Notes: generated by a model from the sequence alone, not told the origin. DNA of 64,000 bases from Lacticaseibacillus suilingensis (GCF_016861845.1 NZ_BOLV01000012.1:1-64000); one strand, 5' to 3'; counted from the first letter of the stretch, positions 16,395-25,247 are shown. Made by a program: numbers and translations.

Positions 16395-17014
16395 GCATTC
16401 GCGTTTTGATTGTAGACGATCACCAGATTTTACGTACTGGCTTGTCGCTTATTATGGAGACCACTGACGGGATGGAAGCCGTCGGTACTGCCGTTGACGG
16501 AAAGGACGGCTTGGCAAAAGTCGAGGAATTATCTCCAGACGTTGTGCTGACCGACATTCGTATGCCGAACATGGATGGTATCGCGATGTTGCGGGCTCTA
16601 CGTCAAGACCATCCCAATTTACCAGTGGTTGTTTTGACGACGTTTGATGATCAAGAGCCGATCCAACAAGCGCTCAAATTGGGTGCTAAAGGCTTCCTGC
16701 TTAAGGATGCCGACAAGGACACCATTATCAAAACAATCCAAGGCGCCATCAGTGGTCAGATCTACGTCGAACCATCGTTAATGGGCAAGGCGTTCGCGAT
16801 CTCTGCAGCAGAAAAACCAAAGCTGAATGAACGTGACACACTGATCCTAAAGATGGTAGCCGAAGGGTCGCGCAATATTGATATTGCCGACACGTTGCAT
16901 TTAAGTGAACGAACGATCAAAGCACACCTCACCGAGATATACAATCAGCTTGGTGTGTTTACCCGTGCCGAAGCAGTGGCTGCGGCATTGCGCGATGGAT
17001 TGATTGAATTGTAA
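16391..17014 (+). CDS. NarL/LuxR-type response regulator
   Basis: A 207-residue regulator starting in an ATGA overlap with the kinase. Receiver domain: DD at residues 9-10, phosphoacceptor Asp55 (VLTDIRMPNMDG), Thr (VVVLTTFDD) and Lys (KGFLLKDAD). The C-terminal LuxR-type helix-turn-helix (NIDIADTLHLSERTIKAHLTEIYNQLGV) lies at ~155-185. Regulators of this type bind short inverted repeats as dimers near -35 regions. The twin TGCCCG-box promoters at 12098 and 12444 in the same block have that layout and are the likely targets. Confidence 0.88.
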   Translation: MSIRVLIVDDHQILRTGLSLIMETTDGMEAVGTAVDGKDGLAKVEELSPDVVLTDIRMPNMDGIAMLRALRQDHPNLPVVVLTTFDDQEPIQQALKLGAKGFLLKDADKDTIIKTIQGAISGQIYVEPSLMGKAFAISAAEKPKLNERDTLILKMVAEGSRNIDIADTLHLSERTIKAHLTEIYNQLGVFTRAEAVAAALRDGLIEL

Positions 17015-17166
17015 CTTACAATGACTTCTTTCAAGTCAGATCTAAGATGAAATGTTCCTACACGAATGGCCCACAACCTTTGAAGTGGGTCAATTTTGTC
17101 TAAAAATCTGGTACCTGACAGTAATTTAGATTTGATTTAAGTGCAAAAGTTGTAAATTCTTGAGTT

Positions 17167-17258
17167 TTGGCGGGAAACTCGTCTGTCCGGCCACATTAAC
17201 CCAGTCATACCAAGGGGTACAGCAATTTATCTTGGCGGAGAAGATTACAATTTGGCGG
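17167..17258 (+). promoter_or_regulatory. Three TTGGCGG repeats in intergenic region
   Basis: TTGGCGG occurs at 17167, 17232 and 17252; the last two are 20 bp apart, two helical turns. They precede the SDR gene promoter and may be regulator sites. The 17015-17334 gap holds nothing else that I recognise. Confidence 0.35.
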
Positions 17259-17277
17259 GATTGTTTTGTCAAAAAGC

Positions 17278-17306
17278 TTGACGAGGGAATGGTTAAGCTC
17301 TAAACT
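17278..17306 (+). promoter_or_regulatory. Promoter of the SDR-marR unit
   Basis: TTGACG, 17-base spacer, TAAACT, 29 bases before the start codon at 17335. Confidence 0.55.
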
Positions 17307-17334
17307 GTAAACATCTTAACTAAGGAGAACTAAT

Positions 17335-18255
17335 ATGAGTGAACATACGATTATCGTAACTGGTGGTAATTCAGGTTTGGGTTATGAAGCCGCCAAGAAC
17401 ATTGCGCACACCAATCAAAATGACACCATCATTATCGCCAGCCGTAACCAACAAAAAGCGGAAACAGCTCGCGAGCGGATGGTGAACGAAACTGGCAATC
17501 AAAATATTTTTACGCGGCCATTAGATTTAGGGTCGCTACAATCAGTGCGTGATTTTGCAAGTGACTTTAAGCAGGCCGACTTTCCGCCGTTGTATGCACT
17601 GGTTTGCAATGCTGGCTTGAATCCGACCACATTGAGTTATACTAAAGAAGGCTTCGAAACCACCTTTGGCGTCAATTATCTGGGACACTTTCTGTTAGTC
17701 AACTTGTTGCTGAGCTCAGTGGTTGACAATGGGCGGATCGTCTTTGTTTCCAGTGACACCCACAATCCGCCGAAGCTGTTTCCATTCCCGGCGCCTCATT
17801 TTGAAGATATTGAACCATTAGCGCATCCAGCCGCTGACAGCAACGCCTTACTGCGCTACCCGACGTCTAAATTGTTGGACCTGATGGCAGCTTACATTAT
17901 CTCGGATAAGGTGGCTGAAGAAACGAACAAGCACATCACCGTCAACGCCTTTAATCCAGGACTGATGACGGGGACTAACTTGAACGGTGATTCTGGTTCA
18001 AACCGTATGATGAAATTCACGATGAACGCCTTTTCATACTTGATTGGTCGCCACGGGAGTGCAGAAACATCTGGGCAAGCGCTGGCCGACATGGTAACTG
18101 AAAGCCGATATGCTGGCGTCACCGGTAAGTACATTGATCGCGGTAAAGATACCAAGTCATCACCAGCCTCTTATGACCGCGCAGCGCAAGCTAAGCTTTG
18201 GCAACAAAGCCTGGTATTGGCTGACATCCAGCCAGACGAGACGATTCTAAAATAG
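17335..18255 (+). CDS. Short-chain dehydrogenase/reductase
   Basis: A 306-residue SDR enzyme with a TAAGGAGAACTAAT site before ATG 17335. The cofactor motif TGGNSGLG is at residues 10-17, CNAG at ~92-95, and the catalytic Ser (FVSSDTH) and Y-x-x-x-K (YPTSK) follow; the Arg after the second strand (IASRNQ) favours NADP(H). The layout is like the protochlorophyllide-reductase-like or retinol-dehydrogenase-like group of SDRs; the substrate is unknown. The marR gene follows nine bases later and probably regulates the pair. Confidence 0.82.
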   Translation: MSEHTIIVTGGNSGLGYEAAKNIAHTNQNDTIIIASRNQQKAETARERMVNETGNQNIFTRPLDLGSLQSVRDFASDFKQADFPPLYALVCNAGLNPTTLSYTKEGFETTFGVNYLGHFLLVNLLLSSVVDNGRIVFVSSDTHNPPKLFPFPAPHFEDIEPLAHPAADSNALLRYPTSKLLDLMAAYIISDKVAEETNKHITVNAFNPGLMTGTNLNGDSGSNRMMKFTMNAFSYLIGRHGSAETSGQALADMVTESRYAGVTGKYIDRGKDTKSSPASYDRAAQAKLWQQSLVLADIQPDETILK

Positions 18256-18264
18256 GAGTGGCCT

Positions 18265-18684
18265 ATGACAGAAGATATCAAGATGAGCTACTTGAAAACA
18301 ATTTTTCAGTTCAAGAATCTGATCAATACAGAATTTGGCCGTGGCAAGCAGCACGTGTTGAGCCTAACCGATTTGTTGATCTTGCAAGGTATTCAAGCTG
18401 GCAAGAGCTCGGTGGAAATCGCGACGGACTTAAGAATCACCAAAGCGGCAGTTTCCCAGTGTACGACTGGTTTGGCGAAGAAAGGGCTAATCACGCGCGC
18501 CACCGATCCGGATAATCGTAGGAATTTGAGCCTCGCTTTGACTGAGGAAGGCGTCGCGCAACTCAAATTGACAAACGCTGAATTTGATCAGGCTTTCAAT
18601 GGTTTTGTTGATGAAATGGGTGAAACTGAACTTCGTCAGATGTTGATGCTCATGGCTAAGATGACAACAATCATCGGTGAGTGA
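18265..18684 (+). CDS. MarR family transcriptional regulator
   Basis: A 139-residue winged-helix regulator with a TAGGAGTGGCCT site. The helix-turn-helix spans SSVEIATDLRITKAAVSQCTTG (~45-68) and the wing has the DPDNRRNLSLALTEEG signature. It is co-transcribed with the SDR upstream and is likely an autoregulator responding to a small phenolic or oxidant ligand. The ligand and sites are not known; the TTGGCGG repeats upstream of the operon are not the usual palindrome. Confidence 0.85.
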   Translation: MTEDIKMSYLKTIFQFKNLINTEFGRGKQHVLSLTDLLILQGIQAGKSSVEIATDLRITKAAVSQCTTGLAKKGLITRATDPDNRRNLSLALTEEGVAQLKLTNAEFDQAFNGFVDEMGETELRQMLMLMAKMTTIIGE

Positions 18685-18762
18685 CACAGCACTTTAACCA
18701 GTTAAGAGGTATGGCATCATCAGTGATACTTACACGAAAATAGTTCAGTGACCGGAGTAAGG

Positions 18763-18789
18763 GCGATGTCTCAAATAGACGTCGCTTTT
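18763..18789 (+). terminator. Rho-independent terminator
   Basis: GCGATGTCT/AGACGTCGC with a CAAAT loop and four T. It ends the SDR-marR transcript. The following 18790-18930 shows no supported gene. Confidence 0.65.
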
Positions 18790-18932
18790 CCTTTGCTCAA
18801 AGGTTTCTTGGAATCATGAACGACGTGGGTGTCGATGTCAGCCATAAAATATTGGAACTAAATTTCAAAACCGTCCTTGCCAGTCATACGAGCTTGAGTA
18901 TCACACAAGACTATTACATCTTGTTAATGCCC

Positions 18933-18962
18933 GAAAAAAAACACGCCCAGAATGGGCGTGCA
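18933..18962 (-). terminator. Terminator downstream of rpsD
   Basis: On the minus strand: GCACGCCCA/GGGCGTG with a TTCT loop, then eight T. It lies about 95 bases beyond the rpsD stop codon, inside the block bounded by rpsD-end repeats. Confidence 0.85.
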
Positions 18963-18989
18963 ATGGACTTACTATCCGAATTGTAAATT

Positions 18990-19006
18990 CTGCAACAATC
19001 TGCAAC
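18990..19006 (+). repeat. Paired TGCAAC repeats, right end of block
   Basis: CTGCAAC AAT CTGCAAC with a ten-base period, in direct orientation relative to 12001-12017 and part of a longer imperfect match. Confidence 0.45.
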
Positions 19007-19055
19007 GGTTGAAGTCCGATAAACGTTGCGGTAACAGCGTTTGTGGTGGCGAATA

Positions 19056-19667
19056 TTACAGCTTCTGGTTGTAGTATTCAACGACCAAGGCTTCGTCGAT
19101 GTCTGGTTCCAGTTCGTCGCGAGTTGGGAGGCGAACCAAGGAACCTTCCTTCTTGTTATCATCGAAGGTCACGTAAGCAGGGCGGGAAACCGTTGCTTCC
19201 AGTGAGTCATTGATGATGGTCAGGTTCTGGCTCCGTTCGCGCAAGCCAATCACTTGGCCCGCAGCAACTTCGTAAGAAGGAATATCAACACGCTTGCCAT
19301 CGACCGTGATGTGGCCGTGGTTGACAAGTTGACGAGCTTGCGGACGAGTGGAGGCCAAACCCAAACGGTAAACCAAGTTGTCCAGCCGGGTTTCGAGCAG
19401 GATCATGAAGTTATCACCATGGGTACCTTCTTTGATCTTGCCGGCGCGGATAAACAGGTTTTGGAATTGGCGTTCGTTCAAGCCGTACATCCAACGCAAC
19501 TTCTGCTTTTCAGTGAGCTGTTGGCCGTATTCGGAAACTTTCCGACGGTTGTTAGCACCGTGATCACCAGGGGCGTAAGGACGACGAGCAAGTTCTTTAC
19601 CAGTGCCGGAAAGGCTAAGCCCCAAACGACGGGACTGCTTCCAGCGAGGACCAGTATAACGAGACAT
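19056..19667 (-). CDS. rpsD: 30S ribosomal protein S4
   Basis: A 203-residue primary rRNA-binding protein of the small subunit, also a translational repressor of its own mRNA in Firmicutes. The start [16 protein letters not shown], the YGLNERQF segment and the S4 domain ([10 protein letters not shown] through [13 protein letters not shown], ~93-155) are intact. The N-terminal zinc cysteines are absent (C-minus form), common in this group. GGAGGAAATACCTT precedes the ATG. The last 19 bases (19056-19074) are duplicated at 11875-11893, which suggests that this gene end served as an insertion site. Confidence 0.97.
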   Translation of the reverse strand: MSRYTGPRWKQSRRLGLSLSGTGKELARRPYAPGDHGANNRRKVSEYGQQLTEKQKLRWMYGLNERQFQNLFIRAGKIKEGTHGDNFMILLETRLDNLVYRLGLASTRPQARQLVNHGHITVDGKRVDIPSYEVAAGQVIGLRERSQNLTIINDSLEATVSRPAYVTFDDNKKEGSLVRLPTRDELEPDIDEALVVEYYNQKL

Positions 19668-19838
19668 AAGGTATTTCCTCCAAGAATTATATTTGGAGTA
19701 AAATAATGAATTGTGAATTCAAAACACGGGCAGTTAAGCTAAGCTGTTCGCTCTCGCAGCCGCGGTTACTAAGCTCTCCGCAAAGGGTTGCCAAACTGGA
19801 GCCGACCATTCCATTCACTGCTGCATTATTTTACACGC
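19668..19838 (-). promoter_or_regulatory. Long rpsD 5' leader
   Basis: A leader of about 170 bases with several self-complementary stretches (for example AGCTTAG and CTAAGCT arms around 19735-19775). Firmicutes rpsD mRNAs often carry an S4-binding leader for autoregulation. The position and length fit, but I could not match the known pseudoknot base by base. Confidence 0.5.
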
Positions 19839-19841
19839 AGG

Positions 19842-20324
19842 CTAGTATACCGTAGCTAGCGCCTCGGCGTCAAGGTGTTTCGCTAGCGTCTGGGCAAAGT
19901 CCTGCAAGGTTTTCAGGTCGTTTTCACTAAAGCGGTCCAGCTCAGGCGAATCAATGTCCATGATACCGACAATCGTGCCGCTGACGACCAGCGGCACGAC
20001 GACTTCGCTGTTGCTGGCCGCATCGCAGGCGATATGGCCGGCAAACTCATGGACATTCGGTACCCGCAGCGCTTTTTGTTGGGCGAAACTGGTCCCCACC
20101 ACGCCGCTTCCTGGGGCGATATGCATGCACGCCACTTGACCTTGGAAAGGGCCAAGGTCAAGGCTGTTTTGTGCTTGGTGGTAAAGGTAAAAACCGGCCC
20201 AGTTGACGGCTGCCATGCCGTTGAACAACACGGCACTGGCGTTGGCTAAGTTAGTGATCACATTGGTTTCGCCGGTCAGCAAGGCATCAACTTGCGCGAC
20301 CAGCAGCGGATCGATTGGGGCCAT
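19842..20324 (-). CDS. Free methionine-(R)-sulfoxide reductase (GAF domain)
   Basis: A 160-residue GAF-domain enzyme that reduces free methionine-R-sulfoxide in the cytosol. The start is the ATG eight bases after AAGGAG; GTG at 20333 is too close to the site. Motifs: NWAGFYL, LGPFQGQVACMHI, and GHIACDAASNSEVVVPLV, which contains the catalytic Cys of the fRMsr family; the first Cys (VACMH) is also kept. The middle Cys present in the Escherichia coli enzyme (GVCGT) is Val here (GVVGT). Family proteins with two of three cysteines can still work by a Cys-Cys disulfide. The adjacent rpsD promoter overlaps its 3' end. Confidence 0.88.
   Translation of the reverse strand: MAPIDPLLVAQVDALLTGETNVITNLANASAVLFNGMAAVNWAGFYLYHQAQNSLDLGPFQGQVACMHIAPGSGVVGTSFAQQKALRVPNVHEFAGHIACDAASNSEVVVPLVVSGTIVGIMDIDSPELDRFSENDLKTLQDFAQTLAKHLDAEALATVY
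19844..19873 (-). promoter_or_regulatory. rpsD promoter
   Basis: TTGACG (19873-19868), 18-base spacer, TATACT (19849-19844) on the minus strand. The -35 lies inside the 3' end of the upstream gene at 19842-20324. Confidence 0.75.
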
Positions 20325-20518
20325 ATTCAACACTCCTTGAGTGAAATTGCCTTCATTCCTTACGGAAACGGGGTTTTCCTATGAGAAAGCCTTTCATATT
20401 GCCGGCGTTTTTGAGATACTAGGAACCGAAGACGATTGTCGACTTGTAATAGGGACAGTTTAGTGGGCCCGCTGATAAATTGCAACTGCGGCTCTCGGAT
20501 GGCGGAAGGTGTAATAAC

Positions 20519-22222
20519 ATGACTTGGATTATCATTGCATTGATTATTATCGTGCTGATTGGCCTAGGGGTTTGGGGGTATCAGGTGCGCAACGCGCGCG
20601 TGATCAAATCTTTGGACGAAGAAGTCGCTACGCTGGATACAGGTAGCGCGGCAGGGCTGATTCGCAGCATTCAACAGCTGAACTTGAGTGGCGATAGTCG
20701 CCAGGAATTCCAAAAGTGGGCCAAGGCTTATCAGGAGCTACTTGATGGCACGCTGACGGAATTGCAGACGGCGCTGCTTGATGTGGAACAGGCGAATAAG
20801 CAGTTCCACTTTGGCCAGGTGAAAGACGGTATCGCTAATATTGAAGCCCTGCAAATGGGCGCGGCCAAGCAGATGAATCAGATCAACAAGGCGCTGTCTG
20901 GCATTAAGATCAGCGAGGCTGAAAATGCCAAGCGCATCAACCAGCTGCGCGAAGGCTATCAGGAAGCGCGGAAGACGGTTTTGGCGAAGAGTTTTGCCTT
21001 TGGTGAGGCGTTGCCGGCGTTGGAAGATAGTCTCCAGCAAATTGCGGCGCGCCTGTCAGCCATCAACGAGCTGAATGCCGCCGGCGACCCAGCCAAGGCC
21101 AAAGGCGAACTCGGTCAGCTGAAAAATGAGGTTGCGGCCATCAAGCTGCAAGTGAAGACCTTGCCGCCGCTGGTCAATGAAGTCGTCAATGAATTCCCGG
21201 GTCAAGTGAAGGAAATTCAAAGCGGGTTTGAGCAGCTTACCGCTGAGCAGTTCCAGTTTACGGAAGATGTTCCGGCCGGTGTGGCTGAGGTCACAACGGC
21301 GCTGCAGGTCGCCGACCAGCAGATTAAAGATCTAGCGGTGACCGAACTGACCGCCAACACCGAAACCATTGCCAACAAAATTGATTCCCTTTACGCCGTG
21401 ATGGAAAAAGAGCTGAAGGCCAAAACCGCGGTGGCTGATAGCCAAACCGACTTGCGGCAGTTTATCAATCATGCCTTGCAGCAGAACCATACCTTGGCGA
21501 TTGAACTCGATCATCTGAATCAAAGCTATCAGCTGAATCATGATGAAATCAAAACCACCAATAACTTAAAGGTCCAACTGAACGATATCAACCAGGCCTA
21601 TGATCAGGCGGTTGACCAACTGACCGCGCACCAGGCCGTGTACTCTGAAGTGCTGGGTCAATTTACCCAAGATCGTAGCGACCTGACCGCGATTGAAAAG
21701 CAGCAGGCGACGATCAACGACTCGGTCAGCGGCCTGCGCGAAACCGAGCAAAAGGCCATCGATCAGGTCGATGCCTTCGACCGCTCGGTGCGCGATATTC
21801 GCTATGAAGTTTCGCGTCACGATTTGCCTGGCCTGCCGAAAGCCTACCGCGACTTCTTCAAGGTGGTGACGAGCGAAATCACCAGCCTTAAGCAGGCGAT
21901 GAATCAGGTTAAAATCGATTTGGACGCAATTGCCAAACAGCTCATCAAGGTGTCCAGTGACATTGATCAGCTCAAACAGCAAAGTCGCGATGTGATTGAC
22001 GCTGCTGGCATGACCGAACAACTTTTGCAATATGCTAACCGCTACAAAGCTTCTCATGAAGCGGTCGCGCAGGCGATGGCCGAGGCCCAAGCGGCCTACG
22101 CCAAGTATGATTATCAAACCGCGGCGGATACGATTGCCACCGCGCTCGAGGCGGTTGAAGCCGGCAGCTACCAAAAAGTGGCCGACGACTATAACGCCCA
22201 GCAGCACAACAATCTGTTTTAA
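20519..22222 (+). CDS. ezrA: Septation ring formation regulator EzrA
   Basis: A 567-residue membrane-anchored negative regulator of FtsZ ring assembly. ATG 20519 was chosen behind GGAAGGTG; the protein then begins MTWIIIALIIIVLIGLGVWG, one N-terminal membrane helix with the rest cytoplasmic. The remainder is almost entirely helical with long coiled-coil stretches (spectrin-like repeats), and the C-terminal AAYAKYDYQTAADTIATALE segment holds the conserved QNxR-patch region in modified form. Length matches the family. It is monocistronic; the 20325-20518 gap upstream must hold its promoter. Confidence 0.92.
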   Translation: MTWIIIALIIIVLIGLGVWGYQVRNARVIKSLDEEVATLDTGSAAGLIRSIQQLNLSGDSRQEFQKWAKAYQELLDGTLTELQTALLDVEQANKQFHFGQVKDGIANIEALQMGAAKQMNQINKALSGIKISEAENAKRINQLREGYQEARKTVLAKSFAFGEALPALEDSLQQIAARLSAINELNAAGDPAKAKGELGQLKNEVAAIKLQVKTLPPLVNEVVNEFPGQVKEIQSGFEQLTAEQFQFTEDVPAGVAEVTTALQVADQQIKDLAVTELTANTETIANKIDSLYAVMEKELKAKTAVADSQTDLRQFINHALQQNHTLAIELDHLNQSYQLNHDEIKTTNNLKVQLNDINQAYDQAVDQLTAHQAVYSEVLGQFTQDRSDLTAIEKQQATINDSVSGLRETEQKAIDQVDAFDRSVRDIRYEVSRHDLPGLPKAYRDFFKVVTSEITSLKQAMNQVKIDLDAIAKQLIKVSSDIDQLKQQSRDVIDAAGMTEQLLQYANRYKASHEAVAQAMAEAQAAYAKYDYQTAADTIATALEAVEAGSYQKVADDYNAQQHNNLF

Positions 22223-22229
22223 GCCCTGC

Positions 22230-22266
22230 ACCAGCAGCTGAACCCTAGGGTTGCTGGTTTTTTTTT
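22230..22266 (+). terminator. Rho-independent terminator
   Basis: ACCAGCA/TGCTGGT stem plus an inner AACCCTAGGGTT dyad, followed by nine T. Confidence 0.8.
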
Positions 22267-22325
22267 ACGCTCGTTTTTGGTATACTGGCAAGCAGCTAAA
22301 CTTACGAAAAGGAAGAATGACGGTC

Positions 22326-23486
22326 ATGATATATTTTGACAATAGTGCCACCACCAAGGCGTTGCCGGTGGTGCTGGATACGTACCGCAAAGTCAGCGAG
22401 GACTTTTTCGGTAATCCGTCGAGCTTGCACGCGGTAGGCGGTAAGGCTGACGAAATGTTGCAAAGCGCCCGGGCCCAGATTGCCCAGTTGATGCAGGCCA
22501 AACCTGATGAAATCTACTTCACCAGTGGTGGCACGGAAGGCGACAACTGGATTATCAAAGGCACCGCCATCGAAAAGCGGCCCTTCGGCAAGCATCTGAT
22601 CACCACCGCGGTGGAACATCCCGCGGTGATCAACACGATGAAGCAGCTGGAAAGTCTGGGTTTTGAAGTCACGTATCTGCCAGTGGATAAGCGCGGCTTT
22701 ATCAACCCTGCCGATTTGAAGGCAGCGCTGCGCGATGACACGATTTTGGTGTCCATCATGGCCGTGAACAATGAAATCGGGGCCAAGCAGCCGATTGACG
22801 AGGTGGCCAAAATCCTGACCGCTTACCCGAATGTGCATTTTCACGTCGATGCGGTGCAGGCAATCGGCAAAGGCTTGATGCCTAGCCTGCGTAATCCGCG
22901 CATCGACTTCCTGACGTTCTCAGGTCACAAGTTCCACGCCCCACGTGGCACTGGCTTTATTTATATGAAGGAAGGCAAACACTTGGCGCCACTTTTGACC
23001 GGCGGCGGGCAGGAAAGTAACCTGCGCTCTGGCACCGAAAATGTGCCGGCCATTGCCGCGATGGCCAAGGCGCTGCGGCTGTTGCTGGATGACGAGGCGG
23101 GCAAGGTGGCGCATCAAGCCGCCATTCGCCACCGCATTTACGAGCATGTGGCCCAAGAGGACAATACCGTGATGTTCAGCCAGCTGACCCCTGATTTTGC
23201 CCCGCATATTTTGACCTTTGCCATTGCTGGCGTGCGCGGTGAAACCATTGTGCATGCCTTTGAGCAACACGACATTTATATTTCCACCACTAGTGCTTGC
23301 TCCAGCAAAAAAGGCACCGAAAGTAGTACGCTAGCCGCCATGCGCGTGCCGGACAACGTGGCCACCAGCGCGGTGCGGATCAGCTTAGATGAATACAACA
23401 CATTGCAAGAAGCCGATGCCTTCAATCAGGCATTCGACCAAGTGTATGCTGGCTTCAAGAAGCTGATGCCGGCGCACGCTGAATAA
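22326..23486 (+). CDS. Cysteine desulfurase, NifS/IscS-like partner of ThiI
   Basis: A 386-residue PLP enzyme that removes sulfur from cysteine as a persulfide. Start ATG 22326 gives MIYFDNSATTK, the standard N-terminus; the ATG at 22317 is only three bases from the ribosome binding site. Motifs: SGGTEGDNW, EHPAV, NNEIGAKQP, HVDAVQAIGK, the PLP lysine in SGHKFHAPRGTG, and the catalytic Cys in STTSACSSKKG. In Bacillus this gene (nifZ) stands next to thiI and supplies sulfur for 4-thiouridine at tRNA position 8. The same adjacency here, with 12 bases between genes, supports that role. Confidence 0.9.
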   Translation: MIYFDNSATTKALPVVLDTYRKVSEDFFGNPSSLHAVGGKADEMLQSARAQIAQLMQAKPDEIYFTSGGTEGDNWIIKGTAIEKRPFGKHLITTAVEHPAVINTMKQLESLGFEVTYLPVDKRGFINPADLKAALRDDTILVSIMAVNNEIGAKQPIDEVAKILTAYPNVHFHVDAVQAIGKGLMPSLRNPRIDFLTFSGHKFHAPRGTGFIYMKEGKHLAPLLTGGGQESNLRSGTENVPAIAAMAKALRLLLDDEAGKVAHQAAIRHRIYEHVAQEDNTVMFSQLTPDFAPHILTFAIAGVRGETIVHAFEQHDIYISTTSACSSKKGTESSTLAAMRVPDNVATSAVRISLDEYNTLQEADAFNQAFDQVYAGFKKLMPAHAE

Positions 23487-23498
23487 GGAGGAAACCGA

Positions 23499-24716
23499 GT
23501 GAATTACAGTGAAATTATGGTGCGCTATGGCGAATTGTCCACCAAGGGCAAGAACCGCCAGGCGTTCATCGGCCGTTTGCACGGCAACATTACCAAAGCG
23601 CTCCACGAATTCCCAGCGTTGACCATTCGCCCCAAGCGCGATCGGCTCCACATTGAGCTGAATGGTGAGGATTCAACCGCCGTCATGGCGCGCTTAAGCA
23701 AGGTCTTTGGGATTCAAAGCTACTCACCAAGTGTGAAGGTCGCCAAAGAGATGGCTGCCGTGCACGAGGCGGCGCTAGCTTTGATGAATGAAACGGTGCC
23801 AGAGGGCAGTTCCTATAAGGTTTACACCCGGCGCTCTGATCACACCTTTGAACTGGACACCAACGAGATGAACCTGAACTTGGGCGACTTTTTCGTTGAT
23901 CACCGACCTGATTTGAAGGTGCAAATGCGTCAGCCTGACTTCACCTTGCGGGTGGAAGTGCGGCGTGAGGCCATTTATCTGTCCACCCAAACCATTTTGG
24001 GGGCAGGCGGGATGCCAGTCGGTACCGCGGGCAAGGCGATGTTGATGCTGTCTGGCGGCATTGATTCGCCGGTTGCCGGTTATTATGCGCTCAAGCGCGG
24101 GGTCGATATTGAAATGGTTCACTTTTTTAGCCCGCCTTACACCAGCGACAGCGCCTTGAATAAAGCCAAGCAGTTGACCACGAAACTAGCGCCTTACGCC
24201 GGTTACATCAAGTTCATTCAGGTGCCATTCACCGAAATCCAGGAAACCATTAAGGCCACGGTGCCAGAAGGGTATCTGATGACGGTGCAGCGCCGGTTGA
24301 TGCTCCGGCTGACCGCGGCACTGGCGGAAAAGCGCGGCGGCCTCGCCATCGTCAATGGCGAATCGATCGGTCAGGTCGCTTCACAAACCCTGGAAAGCAT
24401 GGTCGCCATCAATGACGTCACCACGATGCCCATCATCCGGCCGGTGGCCACGATGGATAAGACGGAAATCATCAAAGTGGCGGAGGACATCGATACCTAT
24501 GCTTTGTCCATCATGCCATTTGAAGATTGCTGTACCATTTTTGCGCCACCTTCACCGAAGACAAAGCCGAATTTGGATAAGTCGCGCTACTTCGAAAGCA
24601 AACTCGATGTCGCTGGCCTGATGGAACGGGCGCTGGCTGGGGTGAAAATCACTGAAATCAAGTCTTCTGATGAATTCATGAACCAAGATCAGGATTTGAT
24701 TACTGAACTACTCTAG
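23499..24716 (+). CDS. thiI: tRNA 4-thiouridine synthase ThiI
   Basis: A 405-residue enzyme that adenylates U8 of tRNA and inserts sulfur from the neighbouring desulfurase; it may also feed thiazole synthesis. GTG start at 23499 behind AAGGAGGAAACCGA. Domains: N-terminal ferredoxin-like ([20 protein letters not shown]), THUMP (~70-165), and PP-loop ATPase with [11 protein letters not shown] near residue 184. The C-terminal rhodanese domain of enteric ThiI is absent, as usual in Firmicutes. Confidence 0.95.
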   Translation: MNYSEIMVRYGELSTKGKNRQAFIGRLHGNITKALHEFPALTIRPKRDRLHIELNGEDSTAVMARLSKVFGIQSYSPSVKVAKEMAAVHEAALALMNETVPEGSSYKVYTRRSDHTFELDTNEMNLNLGDFFVDHRPDLKVQMRQPDFTLRVEVRREAIYLSTQTILGAGGMPVGTAGKAMLMLSGGIDSPVAGYYALKRGVDIEMVHFFSPPYTSDSALNKAKQLTTKLAPYAGYIKFIQVPFTEIQETIKATVPEGYLMTVQRRLMLRLTAALAEKRGGLAIVNGESIGQVASQTLESMVAINDVTTMPIIRPVATMDKTEIIKVAEDIDTYALSIMPFEDCCTIFAPPSPKTKPNLDKSRYFESKLDVAGLMERALAGVKITEIKSSDEFMNQDQDLITELL

Positions 24717-24729
24717 GAGGATGCTGGCA

Positions 24730-25188
24730 ATGACAATTCGTTACATGAACCGGCCTGAAGCCTTGGCGTACTTGAATTGGGCTTACCCTGAACCCGATAC
24801 GTTTTATAACACCCCAAAGGACGCCCAGCCGGCCGTGATGGATGAGATTTTTGCCGATGATGGCGCTGATTACTATTCAGTGCTTGAAGGCGGGGATGAA
24901 ACCCTGATTGGCATGTATGAATTTTCCTTCCCTGATGGCATCATGAGCATCGGCCTGGGGCTGGCACCAGCGTACACTGGCCAAGGGCGTGGTCATCAGT
25001 TTGTGCTGGATGGGATTGCCTTTGGGCGCCAGCGGTATCACTATGCCGGGCCGGTCAGGTTAGAGGTGGCTGACTTTAACGCCCGCGCGCGCCACCTGTA
25101 TGAAAGACTGGGATTCAAAACCACGGGCCAGCGGGCGGCAGAGGCGTTCGGGCAACCGGTGACGTTTATCCAAATGCAGTTAGATTAG
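24730..25188 (+). CDS. GNAT family N-acetyltransferase
   Basis: A 152-residue acetyltransferase. ATG 24730 stands nine bases after AGGAGG; the ATG at 24721 directly abuts that site. The acetyl-CoA loop appears as LAPAYTGQGRGHQFV (Q-x-x-G-x-G/A type) and the C-terminal NARARHLYERLGF motif is typical. Its four-base distance to thiI stop suggests co-transcription. Substrate unknown. Confidence 0.85.
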   Translation: MTIRYMNRPEALAYLNWAYPEPDTFYNTPKDAQPAVMDEIFADDGADYYSVLEGGDETLIGMYEFSFPDGIMSIGLGLAPAYTGQGRGHQFVLDGIAFGRQRYHYAGPVRLEVADFNARARHLYERLGFKTTGQRAAEAFGQPVTFIQMQLD

Positions 25189-25194
25189 CTTAGG

Positions 25195-25225
25195 TACCGT
25201 CGCTTCGCGGAGCGGCGGTTTTTTG
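25195..25225 (+). terminator. Rho-independent terminator
   Basis: ACCGTCGCT/AGCGGCGGT stem with a TCGCGG loop and six T, ending the nifS-like-thiI-GNAT operon. Confidence 0.85.
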
Positions 25226-25247
25226 CACCAAAGTTTGTTTGATGTTT

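Noticed and set aside
18258-18515. 85-codon frame overlapping marR
   Set aside because: Shadow frame; the MarR protein in the adjacent frame has full domain structure.
18816-18986. Open frame of 56 codons starting MNDVGVDVSHK, faintly like an IS110 transposase start
   Set aside because: Weak ribosome binding site, and its last third crosses the rpsD terminator hairpin on the other strand; too short to support a transposon fragment.
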